Positions 7,142 to 15,101 of a stretch of 64,000 bases of DNA are shown one piece after another. Source of the DNA: Actinomycetes bacterium (GTDB lineage: Bacteria > Actinomycetota > Acidimicrobiia > Acidimicrobiales > RAAP-2); NCBI GenBank assembly GCA_021823525.1, contig JAKANY010000006.1, positions 1 through 64,000 on the forward strand, read 5' to 3'. Positions within the stretch are counted from its first letter, which is position 1. Each line of letters starts with the position of its first letter. Both the position numbers and the translations under genes were made by a program. Under the pieces are notes generated by a model. The model had not been told where the DNA came from. It worked only from the letters and a program-made list of their open reading frames with translations, and did not search any database.

Positions 7142-8172
7142 TGCTCCGGGCGCGCAACCTGTGGTGGCTGGTGGTGCTGGCGGCCTTCGGCGTCTTCCCG
7201 CTCGTCGTGACCAACCCGACCTACACCACCATCGCCGTGTTCACCGTGATCTACATGGCCTGCGCGTCGTCGTGGAACATGTTCTCGGGCTACTCGGGCT
7301 ACATCGCCCTGGGCTCGGCCGCCTTCTACGGCACCGGCGCCTACACCATGGCCCTGCTGTCGATCCACCTCCACATGGCCCCGGGAGCCGCCATGTTCTG
7401 GCTGGTGCCCCTGGGGGGCCTGGTGGCCATGGTGTTCGCGGTGCCCATCGGGTGGATCGCGCTGCGCGTGCGCCGGCACACCTTCGTCGTGATCACCATC
7501 GCGATCTTCTTCATCTTCCAGCTCTCGGCGATCAACTTCGGCTTCACCGGCGGGACCTCGGGGCTCAACCTGCCCTTCATCACCTGGGGCTACCAGTACT
7601 ACAACGTGCCCTTCTACTACGTGGGCCTGGGCCTGGTGATCGTGGCCACGACCCTGTCGGCCCTGGTGCGGCGCTCGCGCTTCGGCATGCAACTGCTGGC
7701 GATTCGCGACGACGAGGACCGGGCCCTGGGGCTGGGGGTGCGCACGCACGCGGTCAAGGTCACCGGGTTCACCCTGTCGGCCTTCGCCGTGGGGTCGGCC
7801 GGTGCCCTCTACGCGATGTTCGTGGGTCAGATCTACCCGCAGTTCGTCTACGACCCCATGTTCGACGTCTCCATCGCGCTCATGACGTTCCTCGGGGGGC
7901 TGGGCACGCTGAGCGGCCCGCTGCTCGGGGCGCTGCTGCTCGAGGCCTCCCAGCAGTACCTGACCATCCAGTTCTCCAACGGGTCCCTCTACCTGATCCT
8001 GTTCGGGGCGCTGTTCCTGATCGTGATCATGTTCATGCCCCAGGGCATCGTCGTCGCCCTGCGCGATCGCGTCACGCGCCGCGCCGAGCGCGAGCGCGCT
8101 GCCGTCAGCGCCAACGAGGCACCGCTGGTCCACGACGTTCCCCGGGACGTCGCCGTGGGGGGAGCGGGCTGA
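7141..8172 (+). CDS. livM: ABC transporter permease, LivM type
   Basis: The second permease subunit, 343 residues from the ATG that overlaps the livH stop by one base. The open frame extends upstream but that part is antisense-like noise within livH. Recognisable LivM features are the glycine-rich YSGYIALGSAAFYGTGAY segment, the FGMQLLAIRDDEDRALGLGV cytoplasmic loop, and LMTFLGGLGTLSGPLLGA near the C-terminus. It pairs with LivH to form the membrane channel. Its stop overlaps the livG start by one base in the same TGATG fashion. Confidence 0.95.
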   Translation: MLRARNLWWLVVLAAFGVFPLVVTNPTYTTIAVFTVIYMACASSWNMFSGYSGYIALGSAAFYGTGAYTMALLSIHLHMAPGAAMFWLVPLGGLVAMVFAVPIGWIALRVRRHTFVVITIAIFFIFQLSAINFGFTGGTSGLNLPFITWGYQYYNVPFYYVGLGLVIVATTLSALVRRSRFGMQLLAIRDDEDRALGLGVRTHAVKVTGFTLSAFAVGSAGALYAMFVGQIYPQFVYDPMFDVSIALMTFLGGLGTLSGPLLGALLLEASQQYLTIQFSNGSLYLILFGALFLIVIMFMPQGIVVALRDRVTRRAERERAAVSANEAPLVHDVPRDVAVGGAG

Positions 8173-8954
8173 TGGCCCTGCTGAGCGCGACCAAGGTCAC
8201 CAAGTCCTTCGGCGGCCTCCAGGCGCTGAGCGCCTGCAGCCTCGACGTCGAGCGCGGGTCCATCAGCGGGCTCATCGGGCCCAACGGCTCGGGCAAGACC
8301 ACCCTGTTCAACGTCATCACCGGCTACGTCACCCCCGACACGGGCACCGTCACCTTCGACGGCGTCGACATCACCGCGAACCGACCTGACCGGATCTTCG
8401 CCCGGGGGATCGGGCGGACCTTCCAGCTGACCCGCATCTTCGCGCGCATGACCGTGCTCGAGAACATGCTGGTGGCCACGCGCCACGAGGAGAGCTGGTG
8501 GCGCGGGCTGCTGGTGGCCAAGTCCTCGGCCGCCGACGTCGCCAAGGCCCTCGAACTGCTCGACTTCGTGGGCATCGCGGGCCTGGCCGAGCTCCAGGCC
8601 GGCGCCCTCTCCTACGGCCAGCGCAAGCTCCTCGAGCTGGCCTACGTGCTGGTGGCCGACCCCGACGTGATCCTGCTCGACGAGCCCGCCGGCGGGGTCA
8701 ACCTCACCCTGATCAACGCCATCGCCGACAAGATCCGCACGCTCAACCAGGCGGGCAAGACCTTCCTCATCGTCGAGCACAACATGGAGTTCGTGATGTC
8801 CCTGTGCGACCGCGTGACCGTCATGCACCAGGGCTGCGACCTGGTGGCGGGGACTCCCGCCGAGGTGCGCGCCGACTCGCGCGTCCTCGACGCCTACCTG
8901 GGGGGCGGGGACGAGGACGAGGACGACCTGCGCGAGGCGGTGGCCGGTGCCTGA
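8172..8954 (+). CDS. livG: ABC transporter ATP-binding protein, LivG type
   Basis: A 260-residue ATPase of the branched-chain amino acid transporter family. Motifs in order: Walker A GPNGSGKTT, the LivG-specific FQLTRIFARMTVLENM region after the Q-loop, signature LSYGQRKLLELA, Walker B VILLDEPAGGV and switch histidine in IVEHNMEFV. The signature motif has Tyr instead of the second Gly of LSGGQ, which is common in LivG. The acidic C-terminal tail overlaps the livF start by eight bases. Confidence 0.95.
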   Translation: MALLSATKVTKSFGGLQALSACSLDVERGSISGLIGPNGSGKTTLFNVITGYVTPDTGTVTFDGVDITANRPDRIFARGIGRTFQLTRIFARMTVLENMLVATRHEESWWRGLLVAKSSAADVAKALELLDFVGIAGLAELQAGALSYGQRKLLELAYVLVADPDVILLDEPAGGVNLTLINAIADKIRTLNQAGKTFLIVEHNMEFVMSLCDRVTVMHQGCDLVAGTPAEVRADSRVLDAYLGGGDEDEDDLREAVAGA

Positions 8955-9702
8955 GACGCCCTTCCTCGAGGTCCAGGGCGTCATCGCCGGCTACGGCGGC
9001 GGCGACGTGCTCAAGGGGGTGGACCTCACCGTGGGCGAGGGGGCCATCACGTGCATCGTCGGTCCCAACGGCTCGGGCAAGTCGACCCTGCTCAAGACCC
9101 TGAGCGGGCTGGTGCGGCCGCGCGCGGGGGAGATCCGCTTCCGGGGCGTCAACCTGGTGGGCAAGAGCCCCCGGGAGATCCTGCGCCTGGGCATCGTGCA
9201 GATCCCCCAGAACCACAGCCTCTTCCGGGAGATGACGGTCGAGCAGAACGTCGAGCTGGGCGCGTTCCTCGAGCGCGACCGGCGGGTGATCGCCGAGCGC
9301 CTCGAGCGCATCCGGGGGCTGTTCCCCCTCGTGGCCGAGCGCGCCGGCGAGAAGGCCGGGTCGCTGTCGGGTGGCCAGCAGCGCCTGGTCGAGTTCGCGC
9401 GCTGCCTGATGCTCGACCCCAAGGTCGTGGTGCTCGACGAGCCCTCGATGGGCCTGGACCCCAAGACCCTGCGGCGCATGTTCGCGACCGTCCGCGCCAT
9501 GAACGAGGCCGGGCGCACGATCATCCTGGTCGAGCAGAACGCCCGTCAGGGCCTCAAGTTGAGCGACCAGGGCGTGGTACTGGAGAATGGGCGCGTGCGC
9601 CTGACCGGGTCGGGCACCGAGGTGCTCCACAACCCCGAGATCGGCGCGCTCTACCTGGGCGGGTCGCTCGAGGAGGCGGCGACGGGAGGCGACCATGGGT
9701 GA
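8947..9702 (+). CDS. livF: ABC transporter ATP-binding protein, LivF type
   Basis: A 251-residue ATPase partnering LivG. It has Walker A GPNGSGKST, the LivF-type QIPQNHSLFREMTVEQN after the Q-loop, canonical signature LSGGQQRLVEFARCL, Walker B VVVLDEPSMGL and the switch-region EQNARQGL. The GTG start lies within the end of livG and the gene's end overlaps the next gene by eight bases, so importer and catabolic genes form a single operon. Confidence 0.95.
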   Translation: MPETPFLEVQGVIAGYGGGDVLKGVDLTVGEGAITCIVGPNGSGKSTLLKTLSGLVRPRAGEIRFRGVNLVGKSPREILRLGIVQIPQNHSLFREMTVEQNVELGAFLERDRRVIAERLERIRGLFPLVAERAGEKAGSLSGGQQRLVEFARCLMLDPKVVVLDEPSMGLDPKTLRRMFATVRAMNEAGRTIILVEQNARQGLKLSDQGVVLENGRVRLTGSGTEVLHNPEIGALYLGGSLEEAATGGDHG

Positions 9703-10627
9703 GGGCGAGCGGCTCGGCTGGATCGGCTGCGGGCGCATGGGCGCCGCGATGGCGCGCCGCCTGCTCGCCGGGGGCCACGAGGTGCTGGTGACCAACCGCA
9801 CCCGGGCCAAGGCCGAGGCACTGGCCAGCGCCGGGGCGACGGTCGTCGACGGGCCGCGCGACCTCGCGGGCTGCGACGTCGTCTTCGTGATGGTGTCGGG
9901 CAACGACGACCTGCTCGCCGTGACCGAGGGGCCCGCAGGCGTGCTCAGCGACCCGCAGCGCGCCCCGTCGGTGGTGGTGGACTGCTCGACGGTCGCCACC
10001 GAGGTCTCGGCGCGGGTGCGCGCGGCCTGCGACGCGCGCGGCGTCGCGTTCCTGGCCGCTCCGGTGAGCGGCAACCCCAAGGTCGTGGCCGCGGGCAAGC
10101 TGACCCTGGCCGCCTCGGGGACGGCCGCGGCCTTCGAGCGCGCGCGCCCCTATCTCGCGATGCTGGGACGGGGCGTCACCTACGTGGGTGACGGCGAGGC
10201 CGCGCGCCTGGTCAAGATCTGCCACAACGTCGTGCTCGGTGTCGTGACCCAGGTGCTGGCCGAGGTCACGGTGCTGGCCGAGGCGGGGGGTGTCTCGCGC
10301 GCCGCCTTCCTCGACTTCTTGAACCACTCGGTGATGGGCTCGATGTTCTCGACCTACAAGTCACCCGCCCTGGTGCACCTCGACTTCACGCCCACCTTCA
10401 CCACGCGCCTGCTGCGCAAGGACTTCGACCTGGCCATGGCGGCCGCCCACGACCGGGGCGTGGCGCTGCCGGTGTCGGCCCTCACCAGCGAGCTGGTGGC
10501 CAGCGCCATGGGCGCGGGGTTCGCCGAGCAGGACTTCGCCGCCCTGCTCGTCGAGCAGGCCCGACGCTCGGGTCTCGTGCTCGAGCCCGAGGACGTCGCG
10601 GTCGACGACGGATTGGAGGCGTCGTGA
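9695..10627 (+). CDS. NAD(P)-dependent oxidoreductase, 3-hydroxyisobutyrate dehydrogenase family
   Basis: A 310-residue beta-hydroxyacid dehydrogenase. The N-terminal Rossmann motif is GWIGCGRMGAAMARRL; NRT after the second strand fits NADP preference, which is inference. The substrate-binding FLAAPVSGNPKVVAAGKL segment and the catalytic Lys174 with Asn178 in VKICHN are present. Family members oxidise or reduce 3-hydroxyisobutyrate, tartronate semialdehyde, 6-phosphogluconate-like or imine substrates. Its location directly after livF and before the M24 gene suggests a role in degrading the imported compound. The stop overlaps the next start as GTGA. Confidence 0.88.
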   Translation: MGEGERLGWIGCGRMGAAMARRLLAGGHEVLVTNRTRAKAEALASAGATVVDGPRDLAGCDVVFVMVSGNDDLLAVTEGPAGVLSDPQRAPSVVVDCSTVATEVSARVRAACDARGVAFLAAPVSGNPKVVAAGKLTLAASGTAAAFERARPYLAMLGRGVTYVGDGEAARLVKICHNVVLGVVTQVLAEVTVLAEAGGVSRAAFLDFLNHSVMGSMFSTYKSPALVHLDFTPTFTTRLLRKDFDLAMAAAHDRGVALPVSALTSELVASAMGAGFAEQDFAALLVEQARRSGLVLEPEDVAVDDGLEAS

Positions 10628-11874
10628 GAGAGGGATTCGGACCCACCATCGCCACCCCGGGCCACATGGGGGTGGACTTCGAGACGCGCGTCGACTTCGC
10701 CCGGCTGCGCGACTACCGCTTGGCGCGCGCCCGCGCAGCCCTGGAGGCCAGCGACTTCGGATCGCTGCTCCTGTTCGACTTCTACAACATCCGCTACGTC
10801 TCGGGGACCTGGGTCGGCGGGGCGCTGGGTGACAAGATGACCCGCTACTGCCTGCTGACGCGGGGCGGCGAGCCCGTCGTGTGGGACTTCGGGTCGGCGG
10901 CCCGGCACCACAAGCTCTTCGCCCCGTGGCTGGAGCCCGACAACTGTCGGGCCGGCATGCTCGGGCTGCGCGGGGCCATCGCGCCGCGCGCGGGCCTGTT
11001 CGCCTCGGCGGTGACCGAGATCGTCGGGCTGCTGCGCGACGCGGGCGTCGCCGACCAGCCCGTGGGGGTCGACATCGTCGAGCTGCCCTTCCTCTTCGAG
11101 CTCCAGGGCGCGGGCATCGAGGTGCGCGACGCCCAGCAGACCATGCTCGACGCGCGCGTGATCAAGAGCCCCGACGAGATCACGCTGCTGGCCCAGGCGG
11201 CCGCCATGGTCGACGGCGTCTACCACGACGTCTTCGAGGCGCTCAAGCCCGGGGTGCGCGAGAACCAGATCGTGGCCCTGGTGAACCAGCGCCTCTACGA
11301 GATGGGCTCGGACCAGGTCGAGGCCGTGAACGCGGTGTCGGGCGAGCGGTGCAACCCGCACCCTCACAACTTCACCGACCGCATCATCCGTCCGGGCGAC
11401 CAGGCGTTCTTCGACATCATCCACTCCTACAACGGGTACCGCACCTGCTACTACCGCACGCTGTCGGTCGGCTCGGCCACCGCGCCCCAGCGCGACGCCT
11501 ACACCCAGGCGCGCGCCTGGATGGACGCGTCGATCGACCTGGTGAAGCCCGGCGTGGGCACCGACGAGATCGCGCGAGCCTGGCCAGCCGCGACCGACTT
11601 CGGCTTCGCCGACGAGATGGCCGCCTTCGGGCTCCAGTTCGGCCACGGCCTGGGCCTGGGCCTGCACGAGCGGCCCATCATCAGCCGGCTCAACTCCCTG
11701 AGCGACCCGATCGAGCTGGCCGAGGGCATGGTCTTCGCCCTCGAGACCTACTGCCCGGCCAGCGACGGCGTGTCGGCCGCCCGCATCGAGGAGGAGGTCG
11801 TCGTGACCAAGGACGGCCCGGCCATCCTGACGCGCTTCCCCGCCCAGGACCTGATGATCGCCCATGAGTACTAG
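10624..11874 (+). CDS. M24 (pita-bread) family protein, Xaa-Pro peptidase/creatinase-like, altered metal site
   Basis: A 416-residue protein with an N-terminal creatinase-type domain (about 25-165) and a C-terminal pita-bread catalytic domain. Metal ligands expected for M24 peptidases are Asp, Asp, His, Glu, Glu. Here Asp264 (in FFDIIHSYNGY), His341 (GHGLGLGLHE), Glu374 (ALETYCP) and Glu390 or its neighbour (ARIEEEVVV) are present, but the position of the second Asp is Cys275 in RTCYYRT. Non-peptidase members of this fold (creatinase, DMSP lyase DddP, ectoine hydrolase) also vary here, so I expect a hydrolase of a small molecule rather than a peptidase. It overlaps the dehydrogenase gene by four bases and is followed by E1. 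Confidence 0.8.
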   Translation: MREGFGPTIATPGHMGVDFETRVDFARLRDYRLARARAALEASDFGSLLLFDFYNIRYVSGTWVGGALGDKMTRYCLLTRGGEPVVWDFGSAARHHKLFAPWLEPDNCRAGMLGLRGAIAPRAGLFASAVTEIVGLLRDAGVADQPVGVDIVELPFLFELQGAGIEVRDAQQTMLDARVIKSPDEITLLAQAAAMVDGVYHDVFEALKPGVRENQIVALVNQRLYEMGSDQVEAVNAVSGERCNPHPHNFTDRIIRPGDQAFFDIIHSYNGYRTCYYRTLSVGSATAPQRDAYTQARAWMDASIDLVKPGVGTDEIARAWPAATDFGFADEMAAFGLQFGHGLGLGLHERPIISRLNSLSDPIELAEGMVFALETYCPASDGVSAARIEEEVVVTKDGPAILTRFPAQDLMIAHEY

Positions 11875-11881
11875 GAGCGCC

Positions 11882-12883
11882 ATGAGCCCCCGCACGACCG
11901 CGACCCCCGATCGCGACCGGCGCGTCGCGATGTACCGCACGCAGGTGGCCCTGCGGGCCTTCGAGACGCGCGCCTACGACCTGTTCCTGGAGAACCTGGT
12001 CAAGGGCACGAGCCACCTGTCGCTGGGTCAGGAGGCGATCGCCGCGGGCGTGGCGGCCGCGATGGCACCCGACGACTGGACCTTCGCCACCTACCGGGGA
12101 CACGCCCACACGCTGGCCCGCGGCGTGCCGATGACCCCGGTGCTGGCCGAGCTGCTGGGCCGGCGCAACGGGCTCATGTCCGGCAAGGGCGGCTCGATGC
12201 ACCTCACCAGCGTCGCGCACGGCGTCATGGGCTCCTACGCGATCATCGGCGCCCACCTGCCGATCGCCTGCGGCGCGGCCTGGTCCGCGCAGTACCGGGG
12301 GACCGACCAGGTGGCGGTGTGCTTCTTCGGCGACGGCACGACCAACATCGGGGCCTTCCACGAGGCCCTCAACTTCGCGGCGATCTGGAAGCTGCCCGTC
12401 GTCTTCATCTGCGAGAACAACCTGTGGATGGAGTACACGCGCACCAGCGAGGTGACCGCGGTCGCCCGCCCGGCGGCCGACCGGGCCGCCGCCTACGGGC
12501 TCGAGCCCGTGGTCGTCGACGGCAACGACGCCGACGCGATCTACGCGGTGGCCGCCGCGGCGATCGCCCGGGCGCGCGCGGGCGAGGGCCCGAGCCTCAT
12601 CGAGGCCGAGACCTACCGCCACGGGGGCCACTCGCGCGCCGACCCCGGCACCTACCGGCCCGACGACGAGGTCGAGTCGTGGCTGGCGCGCGACCCGCTG
12701 CCTCTCTACCGGGCGCGCCTGGTCGCCGAGGGCGTGGGCGAGGACGAGCTCGTGGCCCTCGAGGCCGAGGTGGCCGCCGAGGTCGAGGCGGCCACCCGCG
12801 AGGCCAAGGCCGGCGAGCAGCCCGGCGAGGACCTGCTGCTCACCAACGTGTGGGCCGATGGAGGTGCGGCGTGGCGCAACTGA
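11882..12883 (+). CDS. 2-oxoacid/acetoin dehydrogenase E1 component, alpha subunit
   Basis: A 333-residue thiamin-diphosphate-dependent E1 alpha subunit. It carries the ThDP/Mg motif FFGDGTTNIGAFHEALNFAA ending in ENN, the RGHAHTLARG substrate loop and the phosphorylation-loop-like TYRHGGHSRADPG. I chose the ATG at 11882 because AGGAG lies six bases upstream; an in-frame ATG at 11864 would overlap the M24 gene. E1 decarboxylates the 2-oxoacid and acylates the E2 lipoyl group. The compact alpha plus beta form resembles actinobacterial pyruvate, branched-chain and acetoin dehydrogenases, which I cannot separate by eye. Confidence 0.92.
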   Translation: MSPRTTATPDRDRRVAMYRTQVALRAFETRAYDLFLENLVKGTSHLSLGQEAIAAGVAAAMAPDDWTFATYRGHAHTLARGVPMTPVLAELLGRRNGLMSGKGGSMHLTSVAHGVMGSYAIIGAHLPIACGAAWSAQYRGTDQVAVCFFGDGTTNIGAFHEALNFAAIWKLPVVFICENNLWMEYTRTSEVTAVARPAADRAAAYGLEPVVVDGNDADAIYAVAAAAIARARAGEGPSLIEAETYRHGGHSRADPGTYRPDDEVESWLARDPLPLYRARLVAEGVGEDELVALEAEVAAEVEAATREAKAGEQPGEDLLLTNVWADGGAAWRN

Positions 12884-13848
12884 CCTTTCGCGAGGCGATC
12901 GCTCGGGGCATCGCCCAGGAGATGCGCCGCGACCCCTCGGTCGTGATGCTGGGCGAGGACGTGGGCGCCGCCGGTGGCGTGTTCAAGGGAACCGTGGGCT
13001 TGCTCGAGGAGTTCGGGCCGCGGCGCGTGCGCGACACGCCCATCAGCGAGCAGGCGATCGTCGGCGCGGCCATGGGCGCGGCGATGACTGGGCTGCGGCC
13101 CATCGCCGAGATCATGTTCGCGGACTTCTTCGCGGTGTGCTGGGACATCGTGGTCAACCAGATCGCCAAGAGCCGCTACATGACCGACGGGCAGGTGAGC
13201 TTCCCGCTGGTCATCCGCTCGGGCAACGGCGGGGGCCTGCGCTTCGGGGCCCAGCACTCCCAGAGCGTGGAGAACTGGGCGATGATGATCCCGGGCCTCA
13301 AGGTCGTCGTGCCGGCCAACGCGCGCGACGTCATCGGCCTGATGGCGGCCGCCGTGCGCGACCCGGACCCGGTCGTCTTCCTCGAGGCCAAGGCGCTCTA
13401 CCCGACCAAGGCCGACGTGCCCGACGGGGACATCGTCGACGAGCTGGGCAGCGCGCGCGTGCTGCGCGAGGGCGACGACGCGACGGTGCTGGCGCTGGGG
13501 TCGATGGTGCCGCGCGCGCTGGCCGCGGCCGAGCGCCTCGCGGGCGAGGGGATCCACGTGAGCGTGCTCGACGTGCGCTCGCTGATCCCGCTCGACACCG
13601 CGACGATCCTGCGCGAGGTCGCGCGCACCGGGCGCCTCTTCACCGTCGAGGAGAACCCGCGCGTCCTGGGCTGGGGCGCCGAGGTGGCCGCGGTCGTCAC
13701 CGAGGAGATCTTCTACGACCTCGACGGCCCGGTGGTGCGCATCACGACCCCCCACGTCCCGCTGCCGGCCGCCGACGCGCTCGAGGACCTGGCGATCCCC
13801 TCGGTCGAGCGGATCGCCACCACCATCGCCAAGGCCCTCAACGACTGA
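12871..13848 (+). CDS. 2-oxoacid/acetoin dehydrogenase E1 component, beta subunit
   Basis: A 325-residue E1 beta subunit. It starts TFREAIARGIAQEMRRDPSV and shows MLGEDVGAAGGVFKGT, RDTPISEQAIVGAAMGAAM and ADFFAVCWDIVVNQIAK, all characteristic of transketolase-like E1 beta chains, and a C-terminal transketolase_C domain with DVRSLIPLDTATI. The GTG start is preceded by GGAGGTGCGGC and overlaps E1 alpha by 13 bases. It closes the catabolic operon that began with livK. The E2 partner is most likely the gene at 2332-3690 on the divergent arm. Confidence 0.93.
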   Translation: MAQLTFREAIARGIAQEMRRDPSVVMLGEDVGAAGGVFKGTVGLLEEFGPRRVRDTPISEQAIVGAAMGAAMTGLRPIAEIMFADFFAVCWDIVVNQIAKSRYMTDGQVSFPLVIRSGNGGGLRFGAQHSQSVENWAMMIPGLKVVVPANARDVIGLMAAAVRDPDPVVFLEAKALYPTKADVPDGDIVDELGSARVLREGDDATVLALGSMVPRALAAAERLAGEGIHVSVLDVRSLIPLDTATILREVARTGRLFTVEENPRVLGWGAEVAAVVTEEIFYDLDGPVVRITTPHVPLPAADALEDLAIPSVERIATTIAKALND

Positions 13849-14608
13849 GGGGGGTCGCCGGGGCGAAGGGGAAGCCGGGCGTGGCGCGCAGCGCGCCGCC
13901 GGGCTCGATGATCAAGCCCTCGTAGCCCTCGAGGCGGGCGAGGCGCTCCAGCACCTCGTCGCCGCCCACGGCCAGTGCCGTGGCCAGCGCGTCGCACAGC
14001 CCCGGGTCGGGGCCCGTGACCGTGGCCGAGGCGGCGCGCACCCCGGGGGCGCCCGTCGTGGGGTCGACCAGGTGGCCGACCTGCTCGCCGGTGCCCGAGG
14101 TCGCCAGCGCCCCGGTCAGCTCGACGACCGCGGCCAGCGTCGCGGGCGCGTCGGGGCGCACGACGCCGATGCGAAAGGGCGCCCCGTCGAGGTCGCCGAA
14201 GGACGCGAGGTCGCCCGCCGCGTTGACCAGGGCGCCGCGCACGCGCGGGTGGCGCAGGTCCTCGAGCGCCCGTCCGGCCGCCCAGCCCTTGACGTAGCCG
14301 GTGGGGTCGACCCCCCCGGGCAGGGCCCACGGGTCGAACCAGCCGCCCGAGAGGCGGTGCGCCTCGCGGCAGGCGTCGAGCACGGTGACGACCTCGGGGG
14401 GCGCCTCGCCCAGGCTCAGCGCCCCGCGACGCAGCCGGCTGATGGCGCTGTCGGGCCGGTAGGTGGAAAAGACGCGGTCGACCTCGCGCAGCGTCGCCGC
14501 AGCGGCCGCGGCCAGCGTGTCGGCGACGTCCTCGAGGCCCTCGCCGTAGAGGTCGAGGGTCACGATCGTCCCCATCACCTCGACGCGCCGGTGCTGCGCA
14601 GCGCTCAC
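13838..14608 (-). CDS. apbE: FAD:protein FMN transferase (ApbE)
   Basis: A 256-residue flavin transferase that attaches FMN covalently through phosphate to a Thr or Ser of target proteins outside the cytosol. Recognisable ApbE features are the opening MGTIVTLDLYG, STYRPDSAISRLRRG, the DPTGYVKGWAAGRAL block, NAAGD, and HLVDPTTGAPG near the catalytic site. No signal peptide or lipobox is visible, as is usual for many actinobacterial ApbE proteins. It overlaps the E1 beta gene end by 11 bases convergently and overlaps the upstream FMN-binding gene by four bases, its obvious substrate. Confidence 0.94.
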   Translation of the reverse strand: MSAAQHRRVEVMGTIVTLDLYGEGLEDVADTLAAAAAATLREVDRVFSTYRPDSAISRLRRGALSLGEAPPEVVTVLDACREAHRLSGGWFDPWALPGGVDPTGYVKGWAAGRALEDLRHPRVRGALVNAAGDLASFGDLDGAPFRIGVVRPDAPATLAAVVELTGALATSGTGEQVGHLVDPTTGAPGVRAASATVTGPDPGLCDALATALAVGGDEVLERLARLEGYEGLIIEPGGALRATPGFPFAPATPLSR

Positions 14609-15090
14609 GAGACCTTCAGCGCCGAGAGCGCGCCGTGGAGGGACTGGGCGAAGCCCGCCGAGGTGTAGCTGGCGCCCGACACGCCCTGGATGTTGGCGCT
14701 CTGGGCGGCCATCGCCTGCTTGATGAGCATGGGCAGCGAGACGCTGTCGACGTAGTGGGAGTAGGCGTAGGCGCCGTCTTGGAGCGAGGCGATCGTGATC
14801 TTGGAGATGTGGTTGCCCGACGTCGTCACCTTGACCGACAGCACGCCGTAGAAGTAGTTGACCGACGGCCCCGTGGCGCTGCGCACCCCTCCGGCCGACG
14901 CCGAGGTCGTTGGGGCCGCCGGCCCGGCGGCGGCCCCGGGGGCGCTGGCCGTCGTCGCCGTGCCCGACGCGCTGCTCGCGGTCGTCGCGGGCAGCGTCGA
15001 GAGGGTGACCTTCTGGGGGCTCGAGCGGAAGCTGAGCAGGCCGACCAGTCCGGCGACGGTGCCCGCCAGGACCCAGGGTGCGCGACGCAT
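14605..15090 (-). CDS. Membrane-anchored FMN-binding domain protein (flavinylated electron carrier)
   Basis: A 161-residue protein with an N-terminal membrane anchor (APWVLAGTVAGLVGLLSF), an Ala/Thr/Ser/Pro-rich linker of about 60 residues and one FMN_bind domain. The flavinylation motif is SGASYTS with Thr143 the predicted attachment site. I chose the ATG at 15090, which has AGGAG eight bases upstream; an ATG six bases earlier sits too close. It is sandwiched between apbE (four-base overlap) and a flavocytochrome gene, so it probably passes electrons at the outer membrane face. Confidence 0.9.
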   Translation of the reverse strand: MRRAPWVLAGTVAGLVGLLSFRSSPQKVTLSTLPATTASSASGTATTASAPGAAAGPAAPTTSASAGGVRSATGPSVNYFYGVLSVKVTTSGNHISKITIASLQDGAYAYSHYVDSVSLPMLIKQAMAAQSANIQGVSGASYTSAGFAQSLHGALSALKVS

Positions 15091-15101
15091 GACCATATCT
15101 C

